From positions 42,348,646-42,412,645 of the forward strand of contig CM039508.1 in the NCBI GenBank assembly GCA_022432975.1: DNA of 64,000 nt, given 5' to 3'. The position numbers and the translations under genes were made by a program. Position 1 is the first letter of the stretch; each line of letters begins with the position of its first letter. The notes beneath the pieces were generated by a model. The model searched no databases. It saw only the letters and a program-made list of their open reading frames with translations, and was not told the DNA's origin. This DNA is from Begonia masoniana. Its lineage: Eukaryota > Streptophyta > Magnoliopsida > Cucurbitales > Begoniaceae. Positions 28,407-43,472 of this stretch are shown one piece after another.

Positions 28407-28483
28407 TACAATAAGTCCCATTTTCCTGCAGCGTCAAGCATACAACTTCACTGTAAATTTATATTACACTTTGAATCTCAAAA

Positions 28484-28862
28484 TGTGATGACCCGAATAT
28501 GCACGTATGGGTACGATGGCTGCACGAAAATAGAACCGGATGGCGGTAGGGTCCAGCTTTTTCGCGGGCGAACCAGAAGGTGGACAGGTCGTAAAAAGGG
28601 GGTCGTCACAATCCCACATTGCTTGGGGAAGTATGTGGAAATGAAACATATCACCCTTCCAACATAGCAAGACGCGTTTTGGAGCACAATTGACAATGGA
28701 TCCCATAAGAACTCCGAAGTTAAAAGTGCTTCGGCGAGAGTAGTACCAGGTTGGGTGACCTTCCGGGAAGTTCTCACCAAACAAATCCGTGAGGGGAGGA
28801 TATTGTGCTACGGCCCAATCCCCAGAGCGGACAATATCTTGCTTGGAAACGGGATCATTACA
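28484..28862 (+). repeat. Cassandra 5' LTR
   Basis: It starts TGTGATGACCC and ends ATCATTACA. It is close to identical to 30,435-30,802 except for substitutions and an 8-bp tgtaaaga-type insertion in the latter. Confidence 0.88.
28683..28777 (+). ncRNA. 5S rRNA-like segment in the 5' LTR
   Basis: Alignable to the last three quarters of plant 5S rRNA: GGATCCCAT.AGAACTCCG.AGTTAA, then GGGCGAGAGTAGTAC-like and GGGTGACC..CCGGGAAGT-like blocks in the correct order and spacing. It includes the internal pol III control region. It diverges at about one base in five and lacks a normal 5' end, so it is not a functional ribosomal gene. Confidence 0.85.
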
Positions 28863-28864
28863 AA

Positions 28865-28877
28865 TGATATCAGAGCC
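28865..28877 (+). promoter_or_regulatory. Cassandra primer binding site
   Basis: TGATATCAGAGCC lies two bases after the 5' LTR. It differs from the initiator-Met tRNA complement TGGTATCAGAGCC by one G-to-A change. Confidence 0.8.
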
Positions 28878-28917
28878 TGTACCACCCCCAAGTGGCCAAC
28901 AAGGACATTGGGCCCCC

Positions 28918-30434
<1,517 letters not shown>

Positions 30435-30802
30435 CGAATATTCACGTATGGGTACGATGGCTGCAACGCACCGGAACCCGGATGGCGGTACGTCAGTGCG
30501 GGCGAACTAGAAGATGACAGGTTGTAAAAAGGGGGTCGTCACAATCCCACATCACTTGGGGAAGTATGTGGAAATGAAACATATGTAAAGAGACCCTTCC
30601 AACATAGCAAGATGCGTTTTGGAGCACAATTGACAACGGATCCCATAAGAACTCCGCAGTTAAAATTGTTTCGGCGAGAGTAGTACCAGGTTGGATGACC
30701 TTCTGGGAAATTCTCGCCAAACAAAGTCGTGAGGGGAGGATATTGTGCTACGGCCCAATCCCCAGAGCGGACAATATCTTGCTGGGAAACGGGGTCGTTA
30801 CA
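30435..30802 (+). repeat. Cassandra 3' LTR (first about 10 bp missing)
   Basis: It begins at cgaatattcacg, equivalent to position 28,494 of the 5' LTR. It ends ggggtcgttaca and is followed by the CAAAA duplication. Confidence 0.88.
30623..30718 (+). ncRNA. 5S rRNA-like segment in the 3' LTR
   Basis: Second copy of the 5S-like block. It keeps ACTCCGCAGTTAA, as in plant 5S rRNA, where the 5' LTR copy has ACTCCGAAGTTAA, so the two LTRs have diverged separately. Confidence 0.85.
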
Positions 30803-30807
30803 CAAAA

Positions 30808-32706
<1,899 letters not shown>

Positions 32707-32711
32707 GTTTA

Positions 32712-34193
32712 TGTAACGTCCCGAATTTAAAATCCCCAATTTGATTTCCCCAATTTGAAACCGTAATTTCAGAACCCTAAAAATTTTCCCCAAATCATTT
32801 TATCAACTTAAATTCGAGCGTTAAAACCCTAATTCTCTAGTATTTTTAAATTCTCTTTAAATAAATACTAAACATTAATTGCGCGGAAGTTTATAATAAC
32901 ATAATTAAATTAGTCATCATTGAAATAAAAATAGAATTAATAATTCATAAAACTTGTAAAATCCAACAAAAGTTATTCAAAGTTTTCATGAAATATCTTT
33001 GAAAATTTAACATACGAATTGACATCATTTCCTTTTAAAAAATTTTCATTCTTCTGTATACTCGTTTGTCTCTGGAGGGTTCTCGATCATAGTCATTTCT
33101 TCCTCAGATAACAATTCACCTACATCACAATTTACAAAACTGTGAGAAATAATCTCAGTAAGTGAGAATACGTGCAGTTGCAAAACATGTACTTTTATCG
33201 AATCCTGTTAACTGTTACATACTTGTTGGAACTCAATCCTGAACCATCTTTTCAGACTTGGCCATCATGGCTTCATCATCTTTTACTTTTACTTTTAACG
33301 TTCAAGCTCACCATCTCAATGTGGCTTTTGCTATCACGTAATTGCCGTCAATTCCATCATTTTCATATACATGCAAATGCCCTACAACTTTTATCTTTTA
33401 AATTATTCAATAACAATGCCTAAATATGAGTGCTCACATATCAAATCGTGTAATAAAACAATTATACGAAAATAATATAAATTTATTGTAATGTAGAGCC
33501 GTAGCCAAAACATTAAAAAACTTGTACTTTCACTTACCTGGATTCCGAGCGAGTAAGGTTATTGAGATTTTCTGAAATTCCAAATAATTTCCTGCCGAAA
33601 AAATCGTAGATCGGTTCAGGCTGAAATTTGGGTCGGGTCGGTTCGGGTTCGGGTCGGTTCGGATGAACAGTGCCGGTCGTGAACAGTGCTCGGTTTGGTT
33701 TGGTTTTACTGTTCTAGTCCAGTTTGGTTCGGCTGGAAAGATTCGGTTCGGTTCAGTTTTTTTAAAAAAATAAAACCCTTCTTCTCTGTTCTTCTTCTTC
33801 TTCGCGAGGGAGAACAAAGAGCAGAGAGGGATTGAGAGAGAGAGGCTGAGAGAGAGAGCCGGAGCGAGAGGGGTGGTTTTTCGGCCAAGGAAGCTTTGCG
33901 TCGGAGGTTCACCGACAGAGCTCAGTCGCGTAGAGAAAATTTTTGCCAAGAACTTCAGCCAAGGTTCTGAATGGCGATTTCCAGCGAGGTAAGCTCCGAT
34001 TTTAGGTGTAAGTTTCCCCCTTCCCGACCTACCCAATTTATAGGGTTAGAACTTCCAATTTTTCACGTTTCTCCCACTGCCGATAGTCAAATTTCGTCAG
34101 CCAATTTAGGGTTTGTCAAAATTTTTGGGCTGGAAGGAAGTTCTTCCTTTTTTTTATTCAAAATTGGTTGCTGCATGTTTTTGATGTGTAACA
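32712..34193 (-). repeat. Element A 3' LTR (left)
   Basis: 1,482 bp. It pairs with 52,448-53,956. At 33,610-33,760 it contains a degenerate run of ggttcg/ggtttgg words, then ttcttcttcttc and gagagagag stretches, probably the promoter/leader region of the LTR. Open frames inside it (for example 33,172-33,423 plus and 33,530-34,036 minus) have no family match and are not conserved in frame in the other LTR. Confidence 0.92.
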
Positions 34194-34211
34194 ATGTACC
34201 CCCTTAAAGAA
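34194..34211 (-). promoter_or_regulatory. Element A polypurine tract
   Basis: On the minus strand, ctttaagggggtacat lies just before the 3' LTR, after the aaatttcgaggacaaaatt word typical of the end of gypsy polyproteins. It would prime plus-strand DNA synthesis. Confidence 0.7.
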
Positions 34212-34235
34212 ATTTTGTCCTCGAAATTTAAAGAA

Positions 34236-34737
34236 TCACCTAAAAAGTTCAGGATAGATCTTTTTCATTTCTTCTTCTTTTTCCCAGGTTGCCTCCTCCA
34301 CGTTTTGATTCTTCCATAAAACTCTTACAAGTGAGATCTTCTTATTTCGTAACTTCTTTTCTTCTGATTCTAGAATTTGTATCGGTCTCTCTTCGTATGA
34401 TAAGTTCGGGTTGAGCACAATTTCTTCAGAACTTATTGGTAAAACATGCGAGGGATTTGAAACATATTTCCTCAGCATAGATATGTGAAACACGTTGTGA
34501 ACGTGCTTGAGTGACTCAGACAAATTTAGTTTGTAAGCAACTTCTCCAATTCTTGTTGTAATTGTAAATGGGCCTATAAATCTCGGGCTCAACTTTTCTT
34601 TCTTCCCAAAACGCATCACACCTTTCATTGGCGAGACTTTCAAGAACATTTGATCTCCTGCTATAAACTCCAACTTTCTTCTTCTTCAATCAGCGTAGCT
34701 TTTCTGTCTACTCTGGCCATAAGAATTCTTTTCCTGA
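34236..34737 (-). pseudogene. Element A integrase C-terminus and chromodomain-like tail
   Basis: Open from 34,673 to the stop at 34,236: MEFIAGDQMFLKVSPMKGVM, then RFGKKEKLSPRFIGPF, RIGEVAYKL and HVHNVFHISMLRKYV, the GPF/GPY-type C-terminal integrase module. The end, VRVLWKNQNVEEATWEKEEE followed by YPELFR, is the chromodomain-like tail. Upstream, 34,674-34,737 continues in another frame (VALIRKR, then RVDRKA), so at least one frameshift separates it from the core. Confidence 0.88.
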
Positions 34738-35409
34738 TTAGTGCAACAATCTCCGCAGTCTGTCTGAAATATCTGGCCCAACAAGTAAGCCTTCACCTAC
34801 TTCATCCCAATGCAGTGGTGATCTACATTTTTGACCATATAAAGCTTCATAAGGTGCCATTCCAATTGAAGCTTGGTAACTATTGTTATAAGAAAACTCT
34901 ACCAGTGGTAAATTTTTATGCCAATTTTCTTGAAAATCAATAGCGCAAGCTCTTAACATGTCTTCCAGGGTCTGAATCGTTCTTTACGATTGTCCATCTG
35001 TTTGAGGATGAAAAGCTGTACTAAAGTTCAACTTAGTACCCATGGCTTTTTGCATACTCTTCCAAAATTTGGAAGTAAAACGGGTATCTCGATCAGACAC
35101 GATAGAAATAGGAGTGCCATAAAGTCTGATAATCTCCTGAACATAAAGTTGTGCATACTGATCCATAGTATATGTAGTTCTTATAGGGAGAAAATGGGCC
35201 GATTTAGTCAATCGATCAACTATAACCCAAATAGAGTCATAATTTTTAATTGATCTTGGAAGTCCAACAACGAAATCCATCGTGATATGTTCCCATTTCC
35301 ACTGGGGTACAAATAACGGTTGTAAAATACCAGTAGGTCTTTGATGTTCTGCTTTGACTTGTTGACATGTAAGGCATCTTTCAACAAATTTGGCCACGTC
35401 CAATTTCAA
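34738..35409 (-). pseudogene. Element A integrase core
   Basis: Two stretches in one reading: 34,984-35,409 with CLTCQQVKAEH (end of the zinc domain), WEHITMDFVVGLP (first catalytic Asp), VDRLTKSAHFLPI, SDRDTRFTSKFW (second Asp) and FHPQTDGQS; and 34,738-34,959 with the [17 protein letters not shown] and [12 protein letters not shown] blocks. One TAA codon between them stands where the family has E (GQSERT), which is also the expected catalytic glutamate position. This alone would abolish integration. Confidence 0.88.
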
Positions 35410-36213
35410 TCCTCGCCATCAATAATGTTGCTTCAAATCTTGATACATTTTAGTTGCACCAGGATGTACCGAGTATGGAGTTGAGTGTGCTTCCTCCAAT
35501 ATAGCTCTCTTTAATTCAACATCATCTAGTATACACCATCTCTTTTTGAACTGGATAATCCCACCATCAGATATGGAAAATTCAGAAACTCTTCCAGCCT
35601 CCAATTCTTCTTTCACCTTACAAATAAATGCACCGCCGCGTTGATTATCCTTTATTTGCTCAAGCAAACTTGGCTGAAGCGTCATAGCAGACAATCTCTC
35701 TATTAGCCCAAACGGTACAACTTCGATGTTAGATTTCTGCATCTCCTTAGTTAGCTGTTCTGGAATCAGCCGCAACGAAGAAACTTGAGACAATGCTCTT
35801 CTAGTCAATGCATCAGCTACAACATTAGCCTTACCAGGATGGTAAATAATCTCGCAGTCATAGTCTTTTACCAATTCCAACCATCTGCGTTGTCTCATAT
35901 TTAGATCCTTTTGAGTTAGAAAGTACTTTAGACTTTTATTGTCGGTATAGATTTCACATCTTTCTCCATAAAGATAGTGCCTCCAAATCTTTAATGCATG
36001 AACCACCGCTGCAAGCTTCAAATCATGAGTTGGGTAGTTTTTCTCGTGTTCTTTCAACTGTCTCGAGGCATAAGATACCACTTTTCCTTCTTGCATGAGA
36101 ACACATCCTAGTTCATACTTTGAAGCATCACTATACACCACAAATTTTTCTGATCCAGATGGTATAGTAAGTATAGGTGTCGAGATCAGTCTTTTCTTTA
36201 GTTCCTAAAATCT
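35410..36213 (-). pseudogene. Element A RNase H and integrase zinc domain
   Basis: 36,141-35,419 is open: [14 protein letters not shown] (first RNase H Asp), [61 protein letters not shown], then the integrase start with [15 protein letters not shown]. It stops at TGA where the family reads W (HYWW). Between 36,214 and 36,141 the frame EECE-RF-ELKKRL has two more stops that replace R and Q codons. All three changes fit C-to-T transition on one strand or the other. Confidence 0.88.
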
Positions 36214-36990
36214 TCATTCGCATTCTTCAGTCCATAAATATTTGACACCTTTCTTGGTTAACTTCGTAAGCGGGTTGGATAAACTTGAGAATCCTTCTAC
36301 GAATCTTCGATAATATCCCACAAGAACAAGAAAACTCCTTATCTCAGCCGCGTTCTTTGGTTGAGGATATTTACTAACCGCTTCTATCTTCACTGGATCT
36401 ACTACTACACCCTTCTTTGAAATAATGTGTGCCAGAAAAGTGACACTCTCCATCCAAAATTCACACTTGGAGAATTTTTCATATAATTTCTCGTGTCTCA
36501 AAATTGATAAAACAATTCGCAGGTGCCTCTCATGATCTTCCTTACTCTTCGAATAAATAAGAATATCGTCGATGAAAACAATTACAAATTCATCTAAGAA
36601 TTTCTTAAATATTCGATTCATTAAAACCATAATGGCGGCCAGAGCATTACTCAATCCAAAAGGCATAACTCGAAACTCATAGTGGCCGTATCTTGTTCGA
36701 AATGCAGTCTTGGATACATCATCATCTTTGATTCTTAGCTGATGGTAGTCGGATCTAAGATCTATTTTTGAAAAGATTCCAGTACCTTTTAATTGATCAA
36801 ACAAGTCGTCGATTCTTGGAAGTGGGTATTTATTTTTGATAGTGACTTTATTCAATTCCCGATAATCGATACACATCCTCATAGATCCATCCTTCTTCTT
36901 CACGAATAATACGGGGGCTCCCCATGGCGAAAAGCTTGGTCAAATAAATCTTTTTTCTAGCAATTTGTCTAGTTGAACTTTCAATTTCCT
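36214..36990 (-). pseudogene. Element A reverse transcriptase
   Basis: Open from 36,903 for 229 residues: [52 protein letters not shown], then the catalytic [18 protein letters not shown] and the thumb segment [14 protein letters not shown] copies element RNA into DNA. The N-terminal part of RT ([15 protein letters not shown]) continues in another frame up to about 36,990, so a frameshift separates it from the protease. Confidence 0.9.
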
Positions 36991-37882
36991 TTAATTCAAT
37001 TGGTGCCATTCTGTATGGAGCTTTAGGGATGGGTGTCGTTCCAGGTAGAATATCAATGCTGAATTCTACGTCTCTAGTTGGTGGCAAACTTGTTAAATCA
37101 TCTGGAAAGACATCTGGATATTCATGAACTATCATCAATTTATCCAAGGTCATTACTTCCTCGGTTTGAGTGCACACAACACTCGCAAAGAATGAAAAAC
37201 ATCCGGAATTCAATAATCTCTGTGCTCGCAAAGATGATATAACGGGAGTTCTCGAACTCTTTTTATCGCCATGGAATAAGAATGGTTCCGTTTCAGGCAC
37301 TTGAAATCTTACGATCTTCTTGCGACAATCAATAGTTGCATAGTGTCTGGTTAGCCAATCCATGCCGAGAATTATGACGTAATCATGCATAGCCAAAATA
37401 GCTAGGTCTGCTTCCAATTCTCTATTTCCAATACGAACTTTGCATTCTCGAATAATAGAGTCGGCGGTCATTACTGCACCTGACGGTGTAGCTACTCCCA
37501 ACTTATGTTCTAAAGGTTCTATTTCCTTATTTAATTTCTTTGAATGAATAAGAGATATAAAAGAATGGGTTGCACCAGAATCAATTAATATAAAGGAAGG
37601 TACTTCAGAAATTAGAAGCACACCTGTTATGACATCTGCATTCTTTTCAGCTTCTTCCTTGGTAATAGTGAAAACTCGAGCGACTACTGATGGTTGATTC
37701 TGGCTATTTTTGGGGCAGTCCTTGATAAAATGTCCACATTGACCACATTTAAAACAGGTATTGGCCTGAATGCGACACTCTCCAGAATATGGTTTCTTGC
37801 AGGAGGGACATAAAGGCATGTTCATCGTCATGGGTTCCCTTTTAGCGTACTTGGAAGGTCCTTCTGCCGGTGCATTGGTCAT
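36960..37882 (-). pseudogene. Element A zinc knuckle and aspartic protease
   Basis: Reading from 37,882, a CPSC/GEC cluster is followed by the CX2CX4HX4C knuckle CFKCGQCGHFIKDC (residues 43-56) that binds element RNA. The protease has the active-site motif ILIDSGATHSF (Asp at about residue 101) and the second motif VIILGMDWL. The linker to RT (FPDDLTSLPPTRDVEFSIDI, APYRMAPIELKE) follows, and the frame then drifts. Protease cuts the Gag-Pol polyprotein. Confidence 0.9.
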
Positions 37883-38581
37883 TGGTCGTTTAGTTTCATT
37901 TTGTTGTTGCAGAATTTTATTTTTGGCAGTCTGAGTTGCATGACTGTACCTTCGTCTAACTCTTAAGCTCTATTGATTTCTCTTTCTCCTTGCTCTGCAC
38001 ATAATGCTTTCTCCACCACAAATGCGAATGGAGAGTTCTTGGAGGTGATAAGACGAATATCATTTTGTATTTCCACCCTTAGTCCTTGAATAAATCGTTT
38101 TACTTTCATGGTCTCGCTACCAGCTATATGAGGAGCATAGCGAGATAGTTGTTCAAATTTGTGTAAATAATCGATTACACTTCCTGTTTGCTTCAAAGCC
38201 ATGAATTCCTCTGTTTTTGCATCCATCATCTAGTCTGTAAAATACTTTTCATAGAAAAGTTCTTGAAATTTCTCACATGTCATGGTGGCGACTGAATGTA
38301 TCACATTTATAGAATCCCACCAGTAGCGTGCTTCCATTCGGAACATAGAAGACACGCAATTAACTTTCTCTTCATCAGAAATTTTGGCATGCTAAAAAAT
38401 TTCAATAATAGTTCTTATCCAATTATCTGCTGCTGCCATATCTGCCAAATTTCCATTAAAAATTAGAGGGTCCAATTTTCGAAATCTATTGAAGTCAACG
38501 TCTGTATGTTGAGGTCTATTAGGAATATGAGTTTGCGCATTAATTGCTTGGGTTGCTGCCGTTGTTGCTTGAGCTGCCGCA
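37883..38581 (-). pseudogene. Element A gag, main part
   Basis: From 38,581 down, frames joined by eye read NAAAQATTAATQAINAQ, DVDFNRFRKLDPLIFNGN, DNWIRTIIEIF, RYWWDS, FQELFYEKYF, and, open at 38,229-37,963, EFMALKQTGSVIDYLHKFEQ and KRFIQGLRVEIQNDIRL. These are the Retrotrans_gag signatures. Stops interrupt it after IEIF and before MMDAKTEE. The N-terminus lies beyond element B at 52,153-52,248. Confidence 0.88.
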
Positions 38582-39981
38582 TTAGCTGTAATGCCCCCGA
38601 ACCCGCTCTGGCTCAGTGCGCTACTTTGCTAACGAATCCCACGTTTAAAACGTAATTTAAAATAATTTTCGTAAAAATTTCGACTCAATTTTGGGTTTTC
38701 CGAACCCTCGAAAAATATTGTAAAACGTTCCCAAAAATAAGTTTAAAATGCCTTGGAAAATGTCGGGTTAAAATAATTTGGAAATAGGAAAATTTAAATT
38801 CTTTTTTTTTTTTCACGTGGCGATCGATCGCCGCAAAGTGGCGATCGATCGCCACACGTTCTGTTTTTTTTTTTTCAGCCCAAGAACGCCCAAAACATCA
38901 AATTTGACTTTTCTCCACTTTTCCTCATTTTTCTCCAACTAAAACACCTCCAAAAATCCCAAAATTTTTACCACACCATCCCAACACCCTTGACTCGATG
39001 TCCCATAAAAATCTTGGAAAACCGACTTAAAACGACTAACAAAAAAAATAGAGAATTTAAACACGACGTTATTTATTTAAAAACCAAAAACCGACAATAT
39101 AACGGCTAAAAGTTTATAATCCAAAATCCTGAAAAACAAACACATTTAAAACCAAATTTCAAACCCAATTCACACCATTATAAATCCACAACTATTTACA
39201 CCAAACAACTTTCACAAAATCAACCACCAACTCTCACAATCTCAAATACCAACCAAAATCTCACAAAACCAATCAACAACATCAAATTCTAAACAAACCA
39301 ACAACTATCAATGCTAACCCAAACTAACTACAATCTCAAAATCTCCAATACAAACCACACCCCGAGAACTGGGTCGAGGCGCCCTGACAAATGGTCTGCA
39401 CTGGCAAGCTCCGTGGATCTCCGACTGCTCCTAGTCCTGATCCTCACTATCGAGCTCACCTGAGAATGCTCCATCACCTACACCACAGAATACACACACA
39501 CGTAAGCTTACACTTAACAAGTAGGGATAACAAATGCAACTAAACAAAATGCAACTTCTACACTCTCGACTGGTTTCAATTACACTATCCTTTTGTTAAT
39601 CTATACCCGTGCATCTCTCATAGAGACAGTCACACGGTTAAATTCTTGCCCAAATTTTCACCGAGTGATGGCGCCAAGTCCTCGACTAGGCCAGCCCCTC
39701 CTCTCAATAATGCGGAATATAAAAGAGACAAAGTGTTTACGGGAGAACCCTCCCAACCCTCCTTGATTTCCGAAAACAAGAACTAGAAAACAATTTCTCT
39801 CCAAGGCACACCACAATGCTCAAGACACTCAAACTCGAAGTTGATGTCTTTGGCTTGGTTGCTCATGGCTTATTTATACACAAATGGCCAAGGCCATGTA
39901 CATGAATCCTCATAAGTGCAAGCACTAACATAAATAAGCACTAACATAAATGAGAGCACTAACATAAATGAAGCACTAACA

Positions 39982-40360
39982 TGTCTTTATGCATCATGAG
40001 AAATGGGGCGTAACAGAGACCCTCTCGAGGTGCTCCACGAGCACTACTCCCCAGCAAAACAGCTCTATTCAATATCACGGCTCCTCATAGAGATCCTTCC
40101 GAGGTGCTCCACGAGCACTACTCCCCGGCAAGGCAGCCCTACTCGGTATCACTATCACAACATAACTCTTGTAGAGACCCTCCCGAGGTGCTCCACGAGC
40201 ACTACTCCCCGGCGAGGCAACTCTACTTGCTAACACTGCCTAGTGCAATGCATCCCTTGTAGGGACCCTCCCGAGGTGCTCCACGAGCACTACTCCCTGG
40301 CGAAGCAACCCTACTCGGGATCACGATGCATTCCTCACTACATCTTTACATTAGTGCTCA
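39982..40360. repeat. Direct duplicate of 41,045-41,424
   Basis: About 379 bp essentially identical to 41,045-41,424, offset by 1,063 bp, with the same four LTR hairpin repeats. It includes the GAGAC target site and LTR sequence that should lie outside the insertion, so it is either a secondary duplication through the 17-bp array or an assembly loop. Confidence 0.85.
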
Positions 40361-40865
40361 TAAATGAAGCACTAACATAAATGAAGCACTAACATAAATG
40401 AAGCACTAACATAAATGAAGCACTAACATAAATGAAGCACTAACATAAATGAAGCACTAACATAAATGAAGCACTAACATAAATGAAGCACTAACATAAA
40501 TGAAGCACTAACATAAATGAAGCACTAACATAAATGAAGCACTAACATAAATGAAGCACTAACATAAATGAAGCACTAACATAAATGAAGCACTAACATA
40601 AATGAAGCACTAACATAAATGAAGCACTAACATAAATGAAGCACTAACATAAATGAAGCACTAACATAAATGAAGCACTAACATAAATGAAGCACTAACA
40701 TAAATGAAGCACTAACATAAATGAAGCACTAACATAAATGAAGCACTAACATAAATGAAGCACTAACATAAATGAAGCACTAACATAAATGAAGCACTAA
40801 CATAAATGAAGCACTAACATAAATGAAGCACTAACATAAATGAAGCACTAACATAAATGAAGCAC
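40361..40865. repeat. 17-bp tandem array
   Basis: About 30 copies of atgaagcactaacataa, perfect except at the right edge (gaagcaccatcataaat). Three looser copies lie at 39,925-39,980. Confidence 0.92.
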
Positions 40866-42608
40866 CATCATAAATGACCTTTTTCCTTCTCGCGTGGGCC
40901 TGCCCCATCGGCCCAATGCCAAATGTGGGCTGCGCCACTCCAAGTGATCCAGCCCGCGTGCCTCAAGTGTCCACCAACACTTAGAATATTTTAGCACGCC
41001 TTGAGGAGTTTGCCAAGCTCCTCCTTCATCGGGCCCTTGGCCCGTGTCTTTATGCATCATGAGAAATGGGGCGTAACAGAGACCCTCTCGAGGTGCTCCA
41101 CGAGCACTACTCCCCAGCAAAACAGCTCTATTCAATATCACGGCTCCTCATAGAGATCCTTCCGAGGTGCTCCACGAGCACTACTCCCCGGCAAGGCAGC
41201 CCTACTCGGTATCACTATCACAACATAACTCTTGTAGAGACCCTCCCGAGGTGCTCCACGAGCACTACTCCCCGGCGAGGCAACTCTACTTGCTAACACT
41301 GCCTAGTGCAATGCATCCCTTGTAGGGACCCTCCCGAGGTGCTCCACGAGCACTACTCCCTGGCGAAGCAACCCTACTCGGGATCACGATGCATTCCTCA
41401 CTACATCTTTACATTTAGTGCTCATACTTCAAGCACGTGTTCACAACTCAATTCTCGTGCTTTAAGCTATAATGCAGGTCAACCAATGCACACCATCAAA
41501 TAAAACACAACAATCAAACAACAACCAAACAAACATTCCTACCGTTCAGTGGTGTAGGCCCGAAGGCAGCAAAACACACAATCCTCTACTTACCTGACTG
41601 CTCGGCTTTCAATTGTTCACTTCGTCCAATAATTCACTCGCTCGATCACGTAAAATAACAAAAACTCAACTTAATAAGTCACCAATAAACTCTAAAGGAT
41701 TCTTAAACCTAAAACTAACCAACACCTAAACACATTTCACTCTCAAAACACAAAACCCGATTTTTACACAATTTTGACCATCCAACTTCAAACGGTCATA
41801 ACTTCCTCATTTTTCAACAGATTTTGACGCGCCACCCCAATTCAGAAACCTCTACACGTCTACTATCCATTGAAATACTCAAATCAACCAAACAAACACA
41901 TTAGCCAACCAAAAAACCAGAGGACAAAATCCGGTACACTTTTGCATAAAAACCAGTTTTGTGTAAATCAATTCCAATCCATAATCTATCCACTCAATTA
42001 ACTTAAACTAACATATCCAAGGCTTTAATCATCAAAAGAGGAAGCAAAATAACCAAGGGAGTGTAAAATTCGGAATCTCCAAATTAGGGTTTTCAAAACC
42101 TCATTAAACTCACTAAAAAAACTCACAAACTTCATCCAAAGGTATAAAAACCAAAACCCATAAAGCTTTACCTTAAAATGCCTTGAGAAATTGAAGAAAA
42201 TAGAGGGAGAGGTGTCGGCTATGGAGGAAGGGCTAACGTGAGAAAATGAAGGAGAAAGAAGGAAGAATTGCCATTTAAACCAAACTTTCCTTTCACTTTT
42301 AATTTTACTCCTCTAAAGTGTTTAAAATTGCAAAACCACCCTCCCCCCCTTTCTCTTTTAATTCCAACGCCAAACACTCATTAAACCACCACTTTTCATT
42401 AACGTTTTCCAAGTTTTTATATCCTAACTTACAAATTTCCTATTGGTTGTTGACTTTTCAACTCTCTTTATGTTAAATTGTCAAACTCATTTTGTTTTCT
42501 CTTCTCATCCATTACACTTCAATGCATAACATCAAACTTGTATAATTTAAATCTTATACTTAGCATAATCTAGGCTACTCACGTAATAGAAAATTTCCGG
42601 GTGTTACA

Positions 42609-43472
42609 ATCCACCCTCCTTACAAAAATTTTGTCCTCAAAATTTGTGGCCTCGTTATTCCCTAACTTATTGACTCCAACGCTAACCTCTTAACTTCTGG
42701 GTTGTTGCGCTAACTCTCAATTACCCTAAATCATTAATCGGTTGGTAATGACAATCCCTATAACTCCAAAGTTTTAAATTACCCTTATATGCATTTCCAT
42801 CGTATGCCAAGCTCTCAACATTTAAATTTATCAACTAATCACTCAAAGTATTATCTGTTCTCCAATTTATGTCCATTACACTCAATTTGTCCAACTTCCA
42901 TTTACATCCATCACCAAACACTCTCAACTAATAAATCTAAATTAACTCTTTCCTAACTTTACACTCAACACCCTAAATGGTTTGTACACACTTTACGTCA
43001 ACCTCAAAATTTCAAATTGAAACTTCCATAATCCCCCTTCTTAGTTCCCTCGTATAATCTCCTTGTCTTATTCAATATATCTAATACATTCCAATCTCCT
43101 AACTTATTTCTTTCCTCTGTCCATTCAAAATCTACAATCTAATCATCCTTCTAGCTTAAGTCTCTCCACTTCTATGATCTAATCTTTTGATCTCTTACCT
43201 GTTACTTTTCTTCTCTACTATACCACGGCATCTAGGTTTCTAAATTATTTCACACCATAGGTTTTTGGCTCTTCCTAGATCAAATAACCCCAAAAGCTCG
43301 GTATGCCTACTCTTGGTTGAAAAACTTTAATTTTCCTATAACTTGTGGGTTGACATTTTCTATAATAGTACTCCAATCCTTAAGACTCAACTATGTCTCT
43401 AACCTAAGTATCACATTATATTACAATTAGTCCCACATATACATACCCTTTGGCTCGATCATGGCAAAGATC
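42609..43472 (-). other. Element B non-coding 3' internal region
   Basis: On the minus strand the sequence next to the LTR reads caaattttgaggac..aaggagggtggat, a polypurine tract identical in style to that of element C (51,024-51,037). The other 800 or so bases, to the gag stop, are AT-rich with no domain. This is where protease and RT would follow in an autonomous element. Confidence 0.75.

Larger units (their letters stand above)
39628..41078. mobile_element. Insertion in element B left LTR, flanked by GAGAC
   Basis: Absent from the right LTR, where gagac is followed directly by cctcc (about 45,681). GAGAC stands at 39,623-39,627 and 41,079-41,083, a 5-bp duplication. On the minus strand the insert begins TGTTACGCCCC, like an LTR, but ends GTGACT rather than CA. 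It contains a 17-bp array and a displaced copy of the flanking LTR segment, so its internal order may be distorted. A solo LTR is the likeliest origin. Confidence 0.6.
38587..42608 (-). repeat. Element B 3' LTR (left), 4.0 kb with insertion
   Basis: Starts TGTAATGCCC and ends GTGTTACA on the plus strand. Compared with the right LTR it is longer by about 1.46 kb, explained by the insertion at 39,628-41,078. It carries two perfect GGCGATCGATCGCC palindromes (38,819-38,832 and 38,840-38,853) and hairpin-bearing tandem repeats (GTGCTCCACGAGCAC) at 41,090-41,390. Confidence 0.9.

Noticed and set aside
28683..28777. Functional 5S rRNA gene
   Set aside because: Truncated at the 5' end, diverged, and repeated in both LTRs of a TRIM element.
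33530..34036. 168-codon minus-strand frame in element A LTR
   Set aside because: It covers low-complexity ttcgg, ctt and gag stretches of the LTR and is not kept in the other LTR.
40003..41296. Two identical 76-codon open frames at 40,003 and 41,066
   Set aside because: They lie in duplicated LTR repeat sequence and have no homologue; the identity follows from the DNA duplication.
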